Shown: piece after piece, positions 36,077-43,392 of the stretch
How the letters are laid out: each line of letters starts with the position of its first letter
How positions within the stretch are numbered: position 1 is the stretch's first letter
Assembly: GCA_046349215.1 (NCBI GenBank)
Contig: JAXMCV010000005.1
Span: forward strand, 1-64,000
Source: JAJXWB01 sp046349215
GTDB lineage: Bacteria; Pseudomonadota; Alphaproteobacteria; Rhizobiales; Beijerinckiaceae
Reading direction: 5' to 3'
Length of the DNA stretch: 64,000 nt
Made by a program: the position numbers and the translations under genes
The notes under the pieces: generated by a model
Database searches by the model: none
Told to the model about the DNA's origin: nothing
Seen by the model: the letters and a program-made list of their open reading frames with translations, nothing else

Positions 36077-36643
36077 ATGCGTTCTCTCGTCCTGGCGACG
36101 CTCGGCGTCTCCGCTCTCGCGCTGGCTGGTTGCGCCTCGACCGGCCCAGCCGAGCCGCGCGTCGCCGTCATGCCGCCCAAGGGCAAGTCCTACCAGGCGT
36201 TCCAGCGCGACGACGATTATTGCCAGATGCAGGCGCAGCAGGCGATCGGCTATCGCTCGCCCGGCCAGACCGCCAACGACAATACGGTCGGCGGCGCCGC
36301 CATCGGCACGCTGGCCGGCGCGGCGGTGGGCGCGGCCATCGGCGCGGCTGCGGGCAATGCGGGCGCGGCTATCGGCGCAGGCACGGGTCTTGTCGGCGGC
36401 GCGGCGATCGGCAGCGGCGCCGGCGCGCAGGACGCGCGCGCGATCCAGCGGCGCTACGACATGGTCTATGCGCAATGCATGACGGCAAAAGGCAACAACG
36501 TGTTGCCCCCCGAAGCGCCGCCGCCCGTCGTGATCGCCCAAGCGCCGCCTCCGGTCTATGTCTATCCGCGTCCCTATTACTGGTCGCCGGGCGTCGTCTA
36601 CGCGCCGCCGCCGCCGGTCTATTACCGCCGCGGCTGGTGGTGA
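36077..36643 (+). CDS. Glycine-zipper lipoprotein
   Basis: A 188-residue protein with a lipobox (ALALAGC, Cys19), a central glycine zipper (GTLAGAAVGAAIGAAAGNAG, about residues 76-115) able to insert in membranes, and a C-terminal Pro/Tyr-rich tail (PPPVYVYPRPYYW). It resembles outer-membrane SlyB/Rick17kDa-like surface antigens. GGAG is 11 bp before the ATG. It is transcribed alone. Confidence 0.85.
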   Translation: MRSLVLATLGVSALALAGCASTGPAEPRVAVMPPKGKSYQAFQRDDDYCQMQAQQAIGYRSPGQTANDNTVGGAAIGTLAGAAVGAAIGAAAGNAGAAIGAGTGLVGGAAIGSGAGAQDARAIQRRYDMVYAQCMTAKGNNVLPPEAPPPVVIAQAPPPVYVYPRPYYWSPGVVYAPPPPVYYRRGWW

Positions 36644-36649
36644 GACGCC

Positions 36650-37324
36650 TCAGCTCTTGCAGAGCTTGAGATTCTGCCGCGTCGACGCGAGATGGATCTT
36701 GTAGATCTCCCAGTCGGCGCTGCCGTAATTGCGCGAGGCGTCGTCGTCGCTCATCGCAGCTTCCTCGGCGAGCGGCTTCAGGATCGCGAGGCATTCGTCC
36801 TTGCGGCCGAGATGGAAGAGCGTAACCGCCAGATCGTTGCGTATGCCGGCGGCCTCGATCGGCTGCAGCGTTTTCGCGCAGGTCTTCAACTGGCCTGAAA
36901 TCAGCGTCTCGGCCTTCGCATAATCCTTTGCGTCATAGGCGACGTGGAATTCTCCGCGCGCCTTCCTGCGGTCGGCGTCGGCGCAGCCGGGCGCCGGCCT
37001 GCGATAGAAGCCCGCGAAATCCGCATGTTCGCCGCAATAGGACCGGCAGGTCCGTTTCGTATTCGCGATCACCTCGTAGCCCTTGGGCTTCGCGCGAAAG
37101 GTCACGAGGCACACGTCCTCGTCATCGGCGCGTCCGTTCATGCCCTTGAGCTTGCCCTCGATGTTGCAGACGCCCGGCGCGCCGCCGCTGCGGATCTCGA
37201 ACCTGCCGGGCGAGACCTTCAGGATTCCGCCGCCGTCCGGGAGAAAATAGCTGCCGGGCGCGACCTCCGCCTGGGCAGCGACGCAGGGCAGGGCGAGGAG
37301 AAGCGCGAGGGCGAGACGTTTCAT
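36650..37324 (-). CDS. Exported Cys-rich protein with TPR-like end, paralogue A
   Basis: A 224-residue protein with a signal peptide (LALALLLALPCVAAQA). The mature part has eight cysteines, including CRSYCGEH, then PAPGC, a helical TPR-like region (RNDLAVTLFHLGRKDECLA), and the C-terminal NLKLCKS. It is a paralogue of the protein at 38762-39469, sharing all these positions. I do not recognise the family. It is convergent with the glycine-zipper gene. Confidence 0.75.
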   Translation of the reverse strand: MKRLALALLLALPCVAAQAEVAPGSYFLPDGGGILKVSPGRFEIRSGGAPGVCNIEGKLKGMNGRADDEDVCLVTFRAKPKGYEVIANTKRTCRSYCGEHADFAGFYRRPAPGCADADRRKARGEFHVAYDAKDYAKAETLISGQLKTCAKTLQPIEAAGIRNDLAVTLFHLGRKDECLAILKPLAEEAAMSDDDASRNYGSADWEIYKIHLASTRQNLKLCKS

Positions 37325-37490
37325 GATCGTTTCCGGCAGGCGTGAGCGTCACGGATCAATAGCAAAAGCCGGCGCCTGGCGCGCGTGACCTTACGCACGG
37401 GATGATCGCGGAAGCGCGTTCTCGCGCACGCCTTGCCGAATTGACTCGGGGTTTGCGCGGCAACAAGCTTTCCGCAGGGGAAGGAAACAC

Positions 37491-38381
37491 ATGGACGATT
37501 TCATCGAGACCGGGGCCGATCGCCTGACGCGCGACGTCGTCTCCCGCATCGCCGCCGCACCGGATCCGCGAATCCGCGAGACGCTGCAGGCGCTGGTGAG
37601 GCATCTGCACGCCTTCGTGCGCGAGGTGCGCCCGAGCGAAGCCGAATGGACGGCCGCCATCGGCTTCCTCACCCGCACCGGACAGATCTGCACCGACCGG
37701 CGGCAGGAATTCATCCTGCTGTCCGACACGCTCGGCGTATCGATGCTCGTCGACCTCCTCAATCACGGGCGCGGCGGCGCCGGCACGGAGACGACGGTGC
37801 TCGGGCCGTTCTACGTCGCCTCGCCGCCCGAGATCGCCCAGGGCGGCGACATTGCGGCGGGCCTGCCGGGCGAACCCGTCTATATCGAAGGCGTCGTGTC
37901 GTCGCAGGATGGCGCGCCGCTTGCCGGCGCCATCGTCGACGTCTGGCAGTCCGACGACCAGGGCCGCTATGACCTGCAATTCGAAAATCCCGACACGATG
38001 TTTTTGCGCGGACGCCTCGTCGCCGATGCGCAGGGCAGGTTCGGCTTCTGGTCGATCATGCCGAAGAGCTATCCGATCCCGACCGATGGCCCGGTCGGCG
38101 CCTTGCTGGCGACGGCGGGCCGCCACCCCTATCGGCCCGCGCATGTGCATTTCCGGATCGCCGCGCCGGGTTGCGCCGAACTCGTGACGCATATTTTCGT
38201 CAGCGGCGACGAATATCTGACGTCGGATGTCGTCTTCGCCGTGAAGCAATCGCTGATCGCCGATTTCGAGACGCGCACGCGCACGATCCCGCTGGCCGGT
38301 CCGGCGATCGAGAAGCCGCATCGCTACCTGCGCTACGATTTCGTCCTGCAGCGCGCGCAAGAGGCTGCGGCGGCGGGCTGA
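37491..38381 (+). CDS. Intradiol ring-cleavage dioxygenase (hydroxyquinol/catechol 1,2-dioxygenase-like)
   Basis: A 296-residue non-heme Fe(III) dioxygenase. The N-terminal helical dimerisation domain (EFILLSDTLGVSMLVDLLNH) is followed by the catalytic domain. The iron ligands appear as Tyr in DDQGRYDLQ, Tyr in MPKSYPIPTDGPVG, and the two His of RPAHVHFRI. The length and N-terminal domain fit hydroxyquinol 1,2-dioxygenases, with catechol or chlorocatechol types as alternatives. It is followed by a DUF1330 gene, and there are no other aromatic-degradation genes nearby. Confidence 0.88.
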   Translation: MDDFIETGADRLTRDVVSRIAAAPDPRIRETLQALVRHLHAFVREVRPSEAEWTAAIGFLTRTGQICTDRRQEFILLSDTLGVSMLVDLLNHGRGGAGTETTVLGPFYVASPPEIAQGGDIAAGLPGEPVYIEGVVSSQDGAPLAGAIVDVWQSDDQGRYDLQFENPDTMFLRGRLVADAQGRFGFWSIMPKSYPIPTDGPVGALLATAGRHPYRPAHVHFRIAAPGCAELVTHIFVSGDEYLTSDVVFAVKQSLIADFETRTRTIPLAGPAIEKPHRYLRYDFVLQRAQEAAAAG

Positions 38382-38404
38382 GGCCGCTGCACGGGAGAGC
38401 AAAC

Positions 38405-38692
38405 ATGGCCGCTTATCTGATCTTCGACGTCGAAATTCGCGACATGGCGCGCTACCAGGAATTCATGGCCGGCGTGAAGCCGGCGCTGGAAGCAGCCGGG
38501 GCGCGCTATATGGCGCGCGGCGGTCCGCACAAGGTCTATGAAGGCGACTGGGAACCGCGGCGCATCGTCCTGCTGGAATTTCCGTCCGCGCAGGCCGCGG
38601 AAGATTTCTACAACGGCGACACGTATCGCAAGCTCAAGTCGATCCGCGACGAATGTTCGTCGGCGCGGCTGGTGATGGTCGAGGGCGTGTGA
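38405..38692 (+). CDS. DUF1330 domain protein
   Basis: A 95-residue dimeric ferredoxin-like barrel protein with the DUF1330 pattern AYLIFDVEIRDMARYQEFM, AAGARYMARGGPHKVYEGDWEP (in parts) and ILLEFPSAQAAEDFYN. The function is unknown. It begins 23 bp after the dioxygenase stop and is likely in the same transcript. Confidence 0.88.
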   Translation: MAAYLIFDVEIRDMARYQEFMAGVKPALEAAGARYMARGGPHKVYEGDWEPRRIVLLEFPSAQAAEDFYNGDTYRKLKSIRDECSSARLVMVEGV

Positions 38693-38761
38693 AACGGAAA
38701 CGCAAGCCAAGCCATTGAGGGGATCGCTGATGAAATTGAGGCGCGAGCTTCGTGCCGAATT

Positions 38762-39469
38762 TCAGCTCCTGCAGAGCTGCAGGTTCTTGCGCGCCGCCTT
38801 GACGAGCGGCAGCCACGATTCGAAATCCGACGGCGGATAATCCTCGCGCAATTTCGCGTCGCTGCGCGCGGCGTCCTTCGTCAGCGGCTGCAATGTCGCG
38901 AGGCATTCGTCTTTGCGGCCGAGATGGAAGAGGGTGATGGCGAGATCGTTGCGCGCGCCGGCGCCTTCCATCATGCCGCGCGTCCTGCCGCAGGCAGCGA
39001 GCATTCCCGCCATCAGCTCGCGCGCCTTGGGATAATCCTTCGCGACATAGGCGGCCTTGAACGCCTTTTGCGTCTTCTCCCTCTCGTCGTCGAGGCAGCC
39101 CGGCGCGGGCTTCAGGTAGAGGCCCTCGAATTGCGCGCGCATGCCGCAGAAGTTGCGGCACGTGTCGGGCGTCTTCGCCTTCGCCTCGATGCCGTCGGCG
39201 CGGGCCGTGAACTGCACGCGGCAGACATCGTCGTCGTCATCGGTGCGGCCCTCGGCGCCGGCGCGCTTGCCGTCGAGCGAACAGGTGTGGCCGTTGGCGC
39301 CGACGGCGATGATTTCGAACCTGTCCTTCGCGATCGTCAGCTGGCCCCAGCCGCGTTCGGTGATGTAGTCGCCCGGCGCGAGGTCGGGCTGCGCCTGCTG
39401 CGCGGCGGCCGGCGCGAGCAGGAATGCGAGCCACAGGGCGAGCGGGACGAGACAATGTGCGGGGCGCAT
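38762..39469 (-). CDS. Exported Cys-rich protein with TPR-like end, paralogue B
   Basis: A 235-residue protein with a signal peptide (LALWLAFLLAPAAAQQ). It shares with paralogue A (36650-37324) the N-terminal APGDYITERG... type start, CRNFCGMR, LKPAPGC, RNDLAITLFHLGRKDECLA and the ending NLQLCRS. The N-terminal domain may bind a ligand, and the C-terminal helices look TPR-like. The two flank the dioxygenase-DUF1330 pair in the same orientation, which fits local duplication. Confidence 0.75.
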   Translation of the reverse strand: MRPAHCLVPLALWLAFLLAPAAAQQAQPDLAPGDYITERGWGQLTIAKDRFEIIAVGANGHTCSLDGKRAGAEGRTDDDDDVCRVQFTARADGIEAKAKTPDTCRNFCGMRAQFEGLYLKPAPGCLDDEREKTQKAFKAAYVAKDYPKARELMAGMLAACGRTRGMMEGAGARNDLAITLFHLGRKDECLATLQPLTKDAARSDAKLREDYPPSDFESWLPLVKAARKNLQLCRS

Positions 39470-39588
39470 GGGGTTCGGCTCCGGCGTACGGACGGCATGC
39501 CGTCAGGTTAGACCGGGCGAATGCGGGTTCGGCAACCATGCGCGTGCGGGCGCCGGACGAGGATTGGCAAAGCCGGGCGCCGACGGGA

Positions 39589-40293
39589 TTACTTGCAGCC
39601 GGGGTCGGAGGCCGAAGCAATCGTGACGTTTCCATTGCCCCGAGGCGCGGAAGCGGTCGTCACATTGCCATTGCTTTCGGGCTTCGCGGCGGTCTCGCCG
39701 CCGGCGACGACGCCGCCCTGTCCTCTGGCCGCGCTCGCGACGGCGACCGAGCCCGACCCGCCCGGGCCCTGCGTCGCAATTCCGCCCTGCGTCGCGGGCT
39801 CGCGCGAGGCGCTGGCGGTCTGCACGGCGTTTCGCGCATCGTTCGGGCAAGGGACGGCGGTCGCGGTCCTCGTCGCCGGCTGCCCGGCGGGGGGCGCAAC
39901 CGCGTGTACGGCGGGCGGCGCGGCGCCCGGCGAGACGCCGTCGGAATTTCCGAAAAGGCCGAAGGCGACGACCGACGCGGCGATCGCGCCGAAAATGCCC
40001 GCGGCGACGCGCGGCCTGATCAGCGGACGACGCTCGGCGGGACGTTCGAACGGGACGACATTGGCGCCGCTCTGCATGTCGTCGAGCGCGGCGTCGATCC
40101 GGTCCCACACTGCAGGAGAGGGGGCGATTTCCTCGATGCCGTCGGCGAGCGGGGCGAGCCTGGCCTGCCAGTCCGCGATTGCCTCTCGCAGGAGAGGGTC
40201 GGAGCCGAGGCGCTTCTCGAGGTCCCGGCGCTCGGACGAAGCGAGCGTCCCGAGGACATATTCGGCCGCCAACATGGAATCGGCATCAGTCAC
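39589..40293 (-). CDS. Anti-sigma-factor-like membrane protein with a repeat-module tail
   Basis: A 234-residue protein. Residues 1-75 match the cytoplasmic part of RskA/anti-sigma-K-type proteins (AAEYVLGTLASSERRDLEKR, PLADGIEEIAPSPAVWDRI). One membrane helix lies at about 93-115. The periplasmic part is not an RskA domain. From residue 148 it is a degenerate copy of the repeat module of the neighbouring exported protein: it starts with PCP (Cys149), contains NGNVTTASAPRG and NGNVTIASAS, and ends DPGCK (Cys233). No ECF sigma gene is next to it, which is unusual. Confidence 0.8.
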   Translation of the reverse strand: MTDADSMLAAEYVLGTLASSERRDLEKRLGSDPLLREAIADWQARLAPLADGIEEIAPSPAVWDRIDAALDDMQSGANVVPFERPAERRPLIRPRVAAGIFGAIAASVVAFGLFGNSDGVSPGAAPPAVHAVAPPAGQPATRTATAVPCPNDARNAVQTASASREPATQGGIATQGPGGSGSVAVASAARGQGGVVAGGETAAKPESNGNVTTASAPRGNGNVTIASASDPGCK

Positions 40294-40385
40294 GACAGGA
40301 CTCCCGATCGGCGGTTAGCGGCGGAACCCGCCGTGAAATCCCTGTGCGACGCCCGGGGGCGAGCTGATCGCATCGGAAGGATGAT

Positions 40386-40432
40386 GAGGCCCGATGATTG
40401 TCTCGCTTGGAAGCGGCTGGTCATCGGGCCTC
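40386..40432. repeat. 12-bp inverted repeat between repeat gene and anti-sigma gene
   Basis: GAGGCCCGATGA (40386-40397) and TCATCGGGCCTC (40421-40432) are perfect arms around a 23-nt loop. It sits in the 214-bp gap between the two genes on the same strand. There is no T-run, so it is more likely an attenuator, processing site or mRNA-stability hairpin than a simple terminator. Confidence 0.45.
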
Positions 40433-40507
40433 GGAGAGGCAAGTGCTGTTGGTGAGCTCGAGGCGCTGTAGCGCCACTGCCTCAATGGGACCCTCTCGGG
40501 GAGAGGA

Positions 40508-41221
40508 TTACTTGCAGTCCGACGAAGCGGAAGCGGTCGTCACGTTGCCGTTGCCCTGGGGCGCAGCAGCCGAAGCGGTCGCAACCGAGCCGTTGCCCTG
40601 CGGAGCAGCCGCCGAAGCGGTCGTCACGTTGCCGTTGCCCTGCGGAGCAGCAGCCGAAGCCGTCGCAACCGAGCCGTTGCCCTGCGGAGCAGCCGCCGAG
40701 GCGGTCGTCACGTTGCCATTGCCCTGCGGAGCAGCCGCCGAGGCGGTCGTCACGTTGCCGTTGCCCTGAGGCGCAGCCGCCGAAGCGGTCGCAACCGAGC
40801 CGTTGCCCTGCGGAGCAGCCGCAGAAGCGGTCGTCACGTTGCCATTGCCCTGAGGCGCAGCAGCCGAAGCGGTCGCAACCGAGCCGTTGCCCTGCGGAGC
40901 AGCCGCAGAAGCGGTCGTCACGTTGCCATTGCCCTGGGGCGCAGCGGCCGAAGCCGTCGCAACCGAGCCGTTGCCCTGCGGAGCAGCCGCCGAGGCGGTC
41001 GTCACGTTGCCGTTGCCCTGGGGCGCAGCAGCCGAAGCCGTCGCAACCGAGCCATTGCCCTGCGGGGCGGCGGCCGAGGCGGTCGTGACATTGCCGTTGC
41101 CCTGCGGGGCGGCGGCGGAAGCGGTGGTGACGCTCTGCCCGGTCGGGCAGGGGCCGGCGGCGAAAACGGGGCTGGCGATCACGAGGACGCTGCCCAGCAG
41201 AGCGAGCTTGAGTGATTTCAT
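40508..41221 (-). CDS. Exported protein of fourteen 14-residue tandem repeats
   Basis: A 237-residue protein with a signal peptide (LALLGSVLVIASPVFAAG), then PCPTGQ with Cys25, a partial unit, and fourteen units of 14 residues alternating NGNVTTASAAAPQG and NGSVATASAAAPQG. The alternation breaks once, at units 9-10, where two N-type units are adjacent. It ends in SSDCK, with Cys236. The only two cysteines of the mature protein bracket the repeat region. There is no similarity that I recognise. AGGAGA lies 5 bp before the ATG, and an ECF-type promoter is upstream. Confidence 0.85.
   Translation of the reverse strand: MKSLKLALLGSVLVIASPVFAAGPCPTGQSVTTASAAAPQGNGNVTTASAAAPQGNGSVATASAAAPQGNGNVTTASAAAPQGNGSVATASAAAPQGNGNVTTASAAAPQGNGSVATASAAAPQGNGNVTTASAAAPQGNGSVATASAAAPQGNGNVTTASAAAPQGNGNVTTASAAAPQGNGSVATASAAAPQGNGNVTTASAAAPQGNGSVATASAAAPQGNGNVTTASASSDCK
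40523..41134. repeat. 42-bp tandem repeat array coding for the 14-residue units
   Basis: About fourteen and a half head-to-tail copies of a 42-bp unit, with an 84-bp higher-order period from the alternating unit types. Copies differ mostly at synonymous third positions, for example GCAGCC against GCCGCC. The mutations alternate with the unit types, which points to duplication in pairs of units. Confidence 0.9.
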
Positions 41222-41287
41222 GGGTCTCTCCTAACTGGACCGGTCCCGAGCGGAGCCGGATCGCCCTTCAAGTGGGCTACACTGAAG

Positions 41288-41316
41288 CTTACGGAAGGCA
41301 TGGCCGCAAAGTTTCA
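41288..41316 (-). promoter_or_regulatory. ECF-sigma-type promoter of the repeat-protein gene
   Basis: On the minus strand TGAAAC (41316-41311), a 17-bp spacer, and CGTAAG (41293-41288). The AAC and CGT cores and the spacing match general ECF promoters. The transcript would begin near 41281, about 60 nt upstream of the start codon. Confidence 0.5.
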
Positions 41317-41362
41317 GGCCCATGCAAAAAAAACGCGGGCCCGCCCCGGCGCGCTCGCAGGC

Positions 41363-42517
41363 TCATCCAGCCCTGCGGCGCCGGCGCGCCTTCAGCGCGC
41401 TCGCCGCCATCGTGTAGCCGCCCTGCGCCCCGTCGACGAAATGGACGTGGCCGCGGTCGAGGATGGTCGGCACGAAACAGGTGATCTGGGCCGAGGTCTG
41501 GCGATGCAGCCCCCAGTCCGCGTAATCGTCGGCTGCGGCAAGTCGCGCCTCGAGAGCGTCGGCAAAGCCCTTTGTGCAGTCGAGCGTCATGCGCAAGGCA
41601 TCGTCGAACTTGCGGAAGTCGGCGTTGGCGGCGACGTCGGCGGCATAGAGCGCGGCGTCGAACGCCCCGGCCTTGAGCCTGAATTTGTGGAATACGACGC
41701 CCAGCGCGAGGCCTGCGGCCGCCTTCAGGCGCGCCGACAGTCCGGATACGCCGGAAGCTTTCAGCGCAGAGGCCTCCAGCGGGATCGAGACGGCCGGATC
41801 GCCCGCGCGCAGCCGGTCGAGCGTGACGGGGCGGCCGGCGTCCTGCGCGTCGGAAGCAAGCGCGACCACCTCCTCGACGAGGGCGAGGTAACGCGGGTCC
41901 GGGCCGCGCGGCGCGACGATCAGCGAAACCACGAGACCATGCCGCGCCGGCGCGACGCCCCAGCGGCACGACAGGCCCTCGAGATCGGGCAGGGCGCCGG
42001 GCGCAGCCGGCGGCAGGACGAAATGTCCGGCCTTCGCCTGCTCCTCCAGCCAGGCGGCGCCGCCGCCCGTAAACATGGCGTAGACGCAGGGCTTCGACGC
42101 CGCGAAACGGGCGATGCGGACATCGAGGCCGGCGGCCCGCGCGGCGGCCACCGGCGCGGTCGCGACACGCAGTTCCAGCCCGAATTCGCTTTTCGAGTAA
42201 GCGGCCATGCGCGCCAGCGCGTCGGCTGCTGCGGGCGCGTCGGCGGGCGCGACTGCGAAGCTCGCCCCGTCGCCGCCGAAGACGAAGGGATAGGACTTGC
42301 GGCCGAGCGCGTTGGAGACGGCGGCGACGACGCCGGCCGCCACGAAATTCACCGCCTTGTAGCGGCCCTCGTCGATCGCGCGGGTCGAGCCGGCGATGTC
42401 GGCGAAGCCGAGAATCCATTCGTCGGGCAGGGGGCGATAGTTTTCCGCCTGCACCGCTTCGGCGAAATCGGTGAGGATCGGCAGGGATTCATAAAAGCCG
42501 GCCGTATCGTCTGCCAT
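41363..42517 (-). CDS. DUF3095 protein, class III cyclase-like
   Basis: A 384-residue cytosolic protein of the DUF3095 family. The N-terminal half has class III nucleotide-cyclase-like motifs: GFADIAGSTRAIDEGRYKAV, with the metal-type Asp in FADIAGS, and FVFGGDGASFAV. The C-terminal half has GHVHFVDGAQGGYTMAA. The family is annotated as adenylate-cyclase-related, but activity is unproven. ATG at 42517 has GAGGGGG upstream. It lies upstream of the repeat-protein gene and reads in the same direction. Confidence 0.82.
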   Translation of the reverse strand: MADDTAGFYESLPILTDFAEAVQAENYRPLPDEWILGFADIAGSTRAIDEGRYKAVNFVAAGVVAAVSNALGRKSYPFVFGGDGASFAVAPADAPAAADALARMAAYSKSEFGLELRVATAPVAAARAAGLDVRIARFAASKPCVYAMFTGGGAAWLEEQAKAGHFVLPPAAPGALPDLEGLSCRWGVAPARHGLVVSLIVAPRGPDPRYLALVEEVVALASDAQDAGRPVTLDRLRAGDPAVSIPLEASALKASGVSGLSARLKAAAGLALGVVFHKFRLKAGAFDAALYAADVAANADFRKFDDALRMTLDCTKGFADALEARLAAADDYADWGLHRQTSAQITCFVPTILDRGHVHFVDGAQGGYTMAASALKARRRRRAG

Positions 42518-42733
42518 TGCCGCCCCCTCGCGCTGAGGAGCGTAGCGCAAGCGGGGGAGGCGGAAAACGGGGGCGGCGGCGCTTCGGCAAGTTGCGTTGG
42601 ACCGTCAGCGCGAAGGCGATCATGACACATTCTCCAACATTGCAACGTCTCGACGACAGACGTTTTCAAGCACTTCTTTGCCTGCCTCAAGCCGCAACAG
42701 CGCACCTAAAAAAGTAATCTCGCAAACGAATGA

Positions 42734-42760
42734 AGACGCCCGTAGGCGTCTTTGTTTTGC
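42734..42760. terminator. Hairpin with T-run, probable terminator
   Basis: AGACGCC-CGTA-GGCGTCT followed by TTGTTTTG on the plus strand. On the minus strand the same stem is 54-80 bp past the stop of the 27-codon ORF at 42814 and could also end that transcript. No plus-strand gene precedes it clearly. The rest of 42518-42813 holds no other feature that I can support. Confidence 0.55.
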
Positions 42761-42813
42761 GTCAGCGTACCTGAGGGCGACGCTCAGGATTTGCTGTTAA
42801 TCCGCTTGGTCAG

Positions 42814-42897
42814 CTACAAGGCCAACACAGTGGACAGGGGAGCGATCACAGGAGTGGCGGCGACGACGATGTCCCGCCACATTTCGAGGTTCGTCAT
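42814..42897 (-). CDS. 27-residue hydrophobic peptide ORF behind the nrdJ-type leader
   Basis: ATG at 42897 is placed exactly as the nrdJ start is relative to its leader: AAAGGG, then 7 bases, then ATG. The peptide begins MTNLEMWRDIVV and continues as a hydrophobic helix to a stop at 42814. The Trp-Asp-...-Ala-Pro-Val-Ile-Ala pattern recalls small membrane toxins of the Ldr type, though the basic tail of those is absent. It could instead be a regulatory leader peptide or noise. Confidence 0.4.
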   Translation of the reverse strand: MTNLEMWRDIVVAATPVIAPLSTVLAL

Positions 42898-43070
42898 ACT
42901 CGTACCCTTTGACGCAGGTGGCCCCGCGCCGGCTGTTTTCCAGCCCTGCTCTTTCAGTTTGACGCCCTGTGGAAACACGCCCTGGCCCTTGGCGGGCTCT
43001 GCGGCGAGACGCGCCCGGCCGGCACGAGCACTTGGGAAAGTCCCTGTGCCCTTCTGGCCGAGTGCGAATG
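42898..43070 (-). promoter_or_regulatory. nrdJ-type structured leader RNA, second copy
   Basis: A 5' leader closely related to that of nrdJ (54348-54522). Identical blocks include CGCGTCTCGCCGCAGAGCCC, GGGCGTGTTTCCACAGGGCG and GCCGGCGCGGGGCCACCTGC. Hairpins such as GGCTG-GAAAA-CAGCC and the outer GCAGG/CCTGC pair are preserved, while diverged arms still pair. It ends at a Shine-Dalgarno AAAGGG before the 27-codon ORF. The B12-box of cobalamin riboswitches is not present. Confidence 0.7.
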
Positions 43071-43075
43071 GAAGG

Positions 43076-43165
43076 AAATTATTACGCTGTAGGCTAATCG
43101 TCAAGATTTGGTATCAAAAAAATGGTTCGCCGCAATATATAGTGCCGTCGATGTGAATTGTGGGG
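43076..43165 (-). promoter_or_regulatory. Promoter with NrdR-box-like palindrome, second copy
   Basis: On the minus strand: TTTCCCCACAATTCACAT (to 43165), then GCACTATATATTGCGG (43145-43130) resembling an NrdR box (consensus acaCwAtATaTwGtgt), then -35 TTGACG (43104-43099), a 17-bp spacer and -10 TAATTT (43081-43076). All blocks recur at nrdJ. 43166-43392 holds nothing further that I can support. Confidence 0.6.
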
Positions 43166-43392
43166 AAAGTCTTGCACGATTTCCGCATAATTCCCGTGTT
43201 TCTCTCGGTTCGGAGAGACCGACCCACACACTTGAGCTTTCAATAGACCGCTGCGCGAGACGGACGTCGGCTTGGAGCCTCCCCATACATTCTTGGGTCC
43301 GCTGGCGTTCGCTCGATCTGGCGCGGGGCTGCGCGGACAATGCCTAAGAGAGATTTGGGGTGCTTCGACCGGTGTTGCTGCGTAGAGCTTGA

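Noticed and set aside
40523..41134. CRISPR array
   Set aside because: The repeats are contiguous 42-bp coding units with no spacers, in frame with a signal peptide and a good ribosome binding site.
40398..41234. Plus-strand repeat proteins (MPCGAAAEAVVTLPLP-type frames)
   Set aside because: They are the mirror frames of the repeat gene. They have no ribosome binding site, no signal peptide, and break into two pieces.
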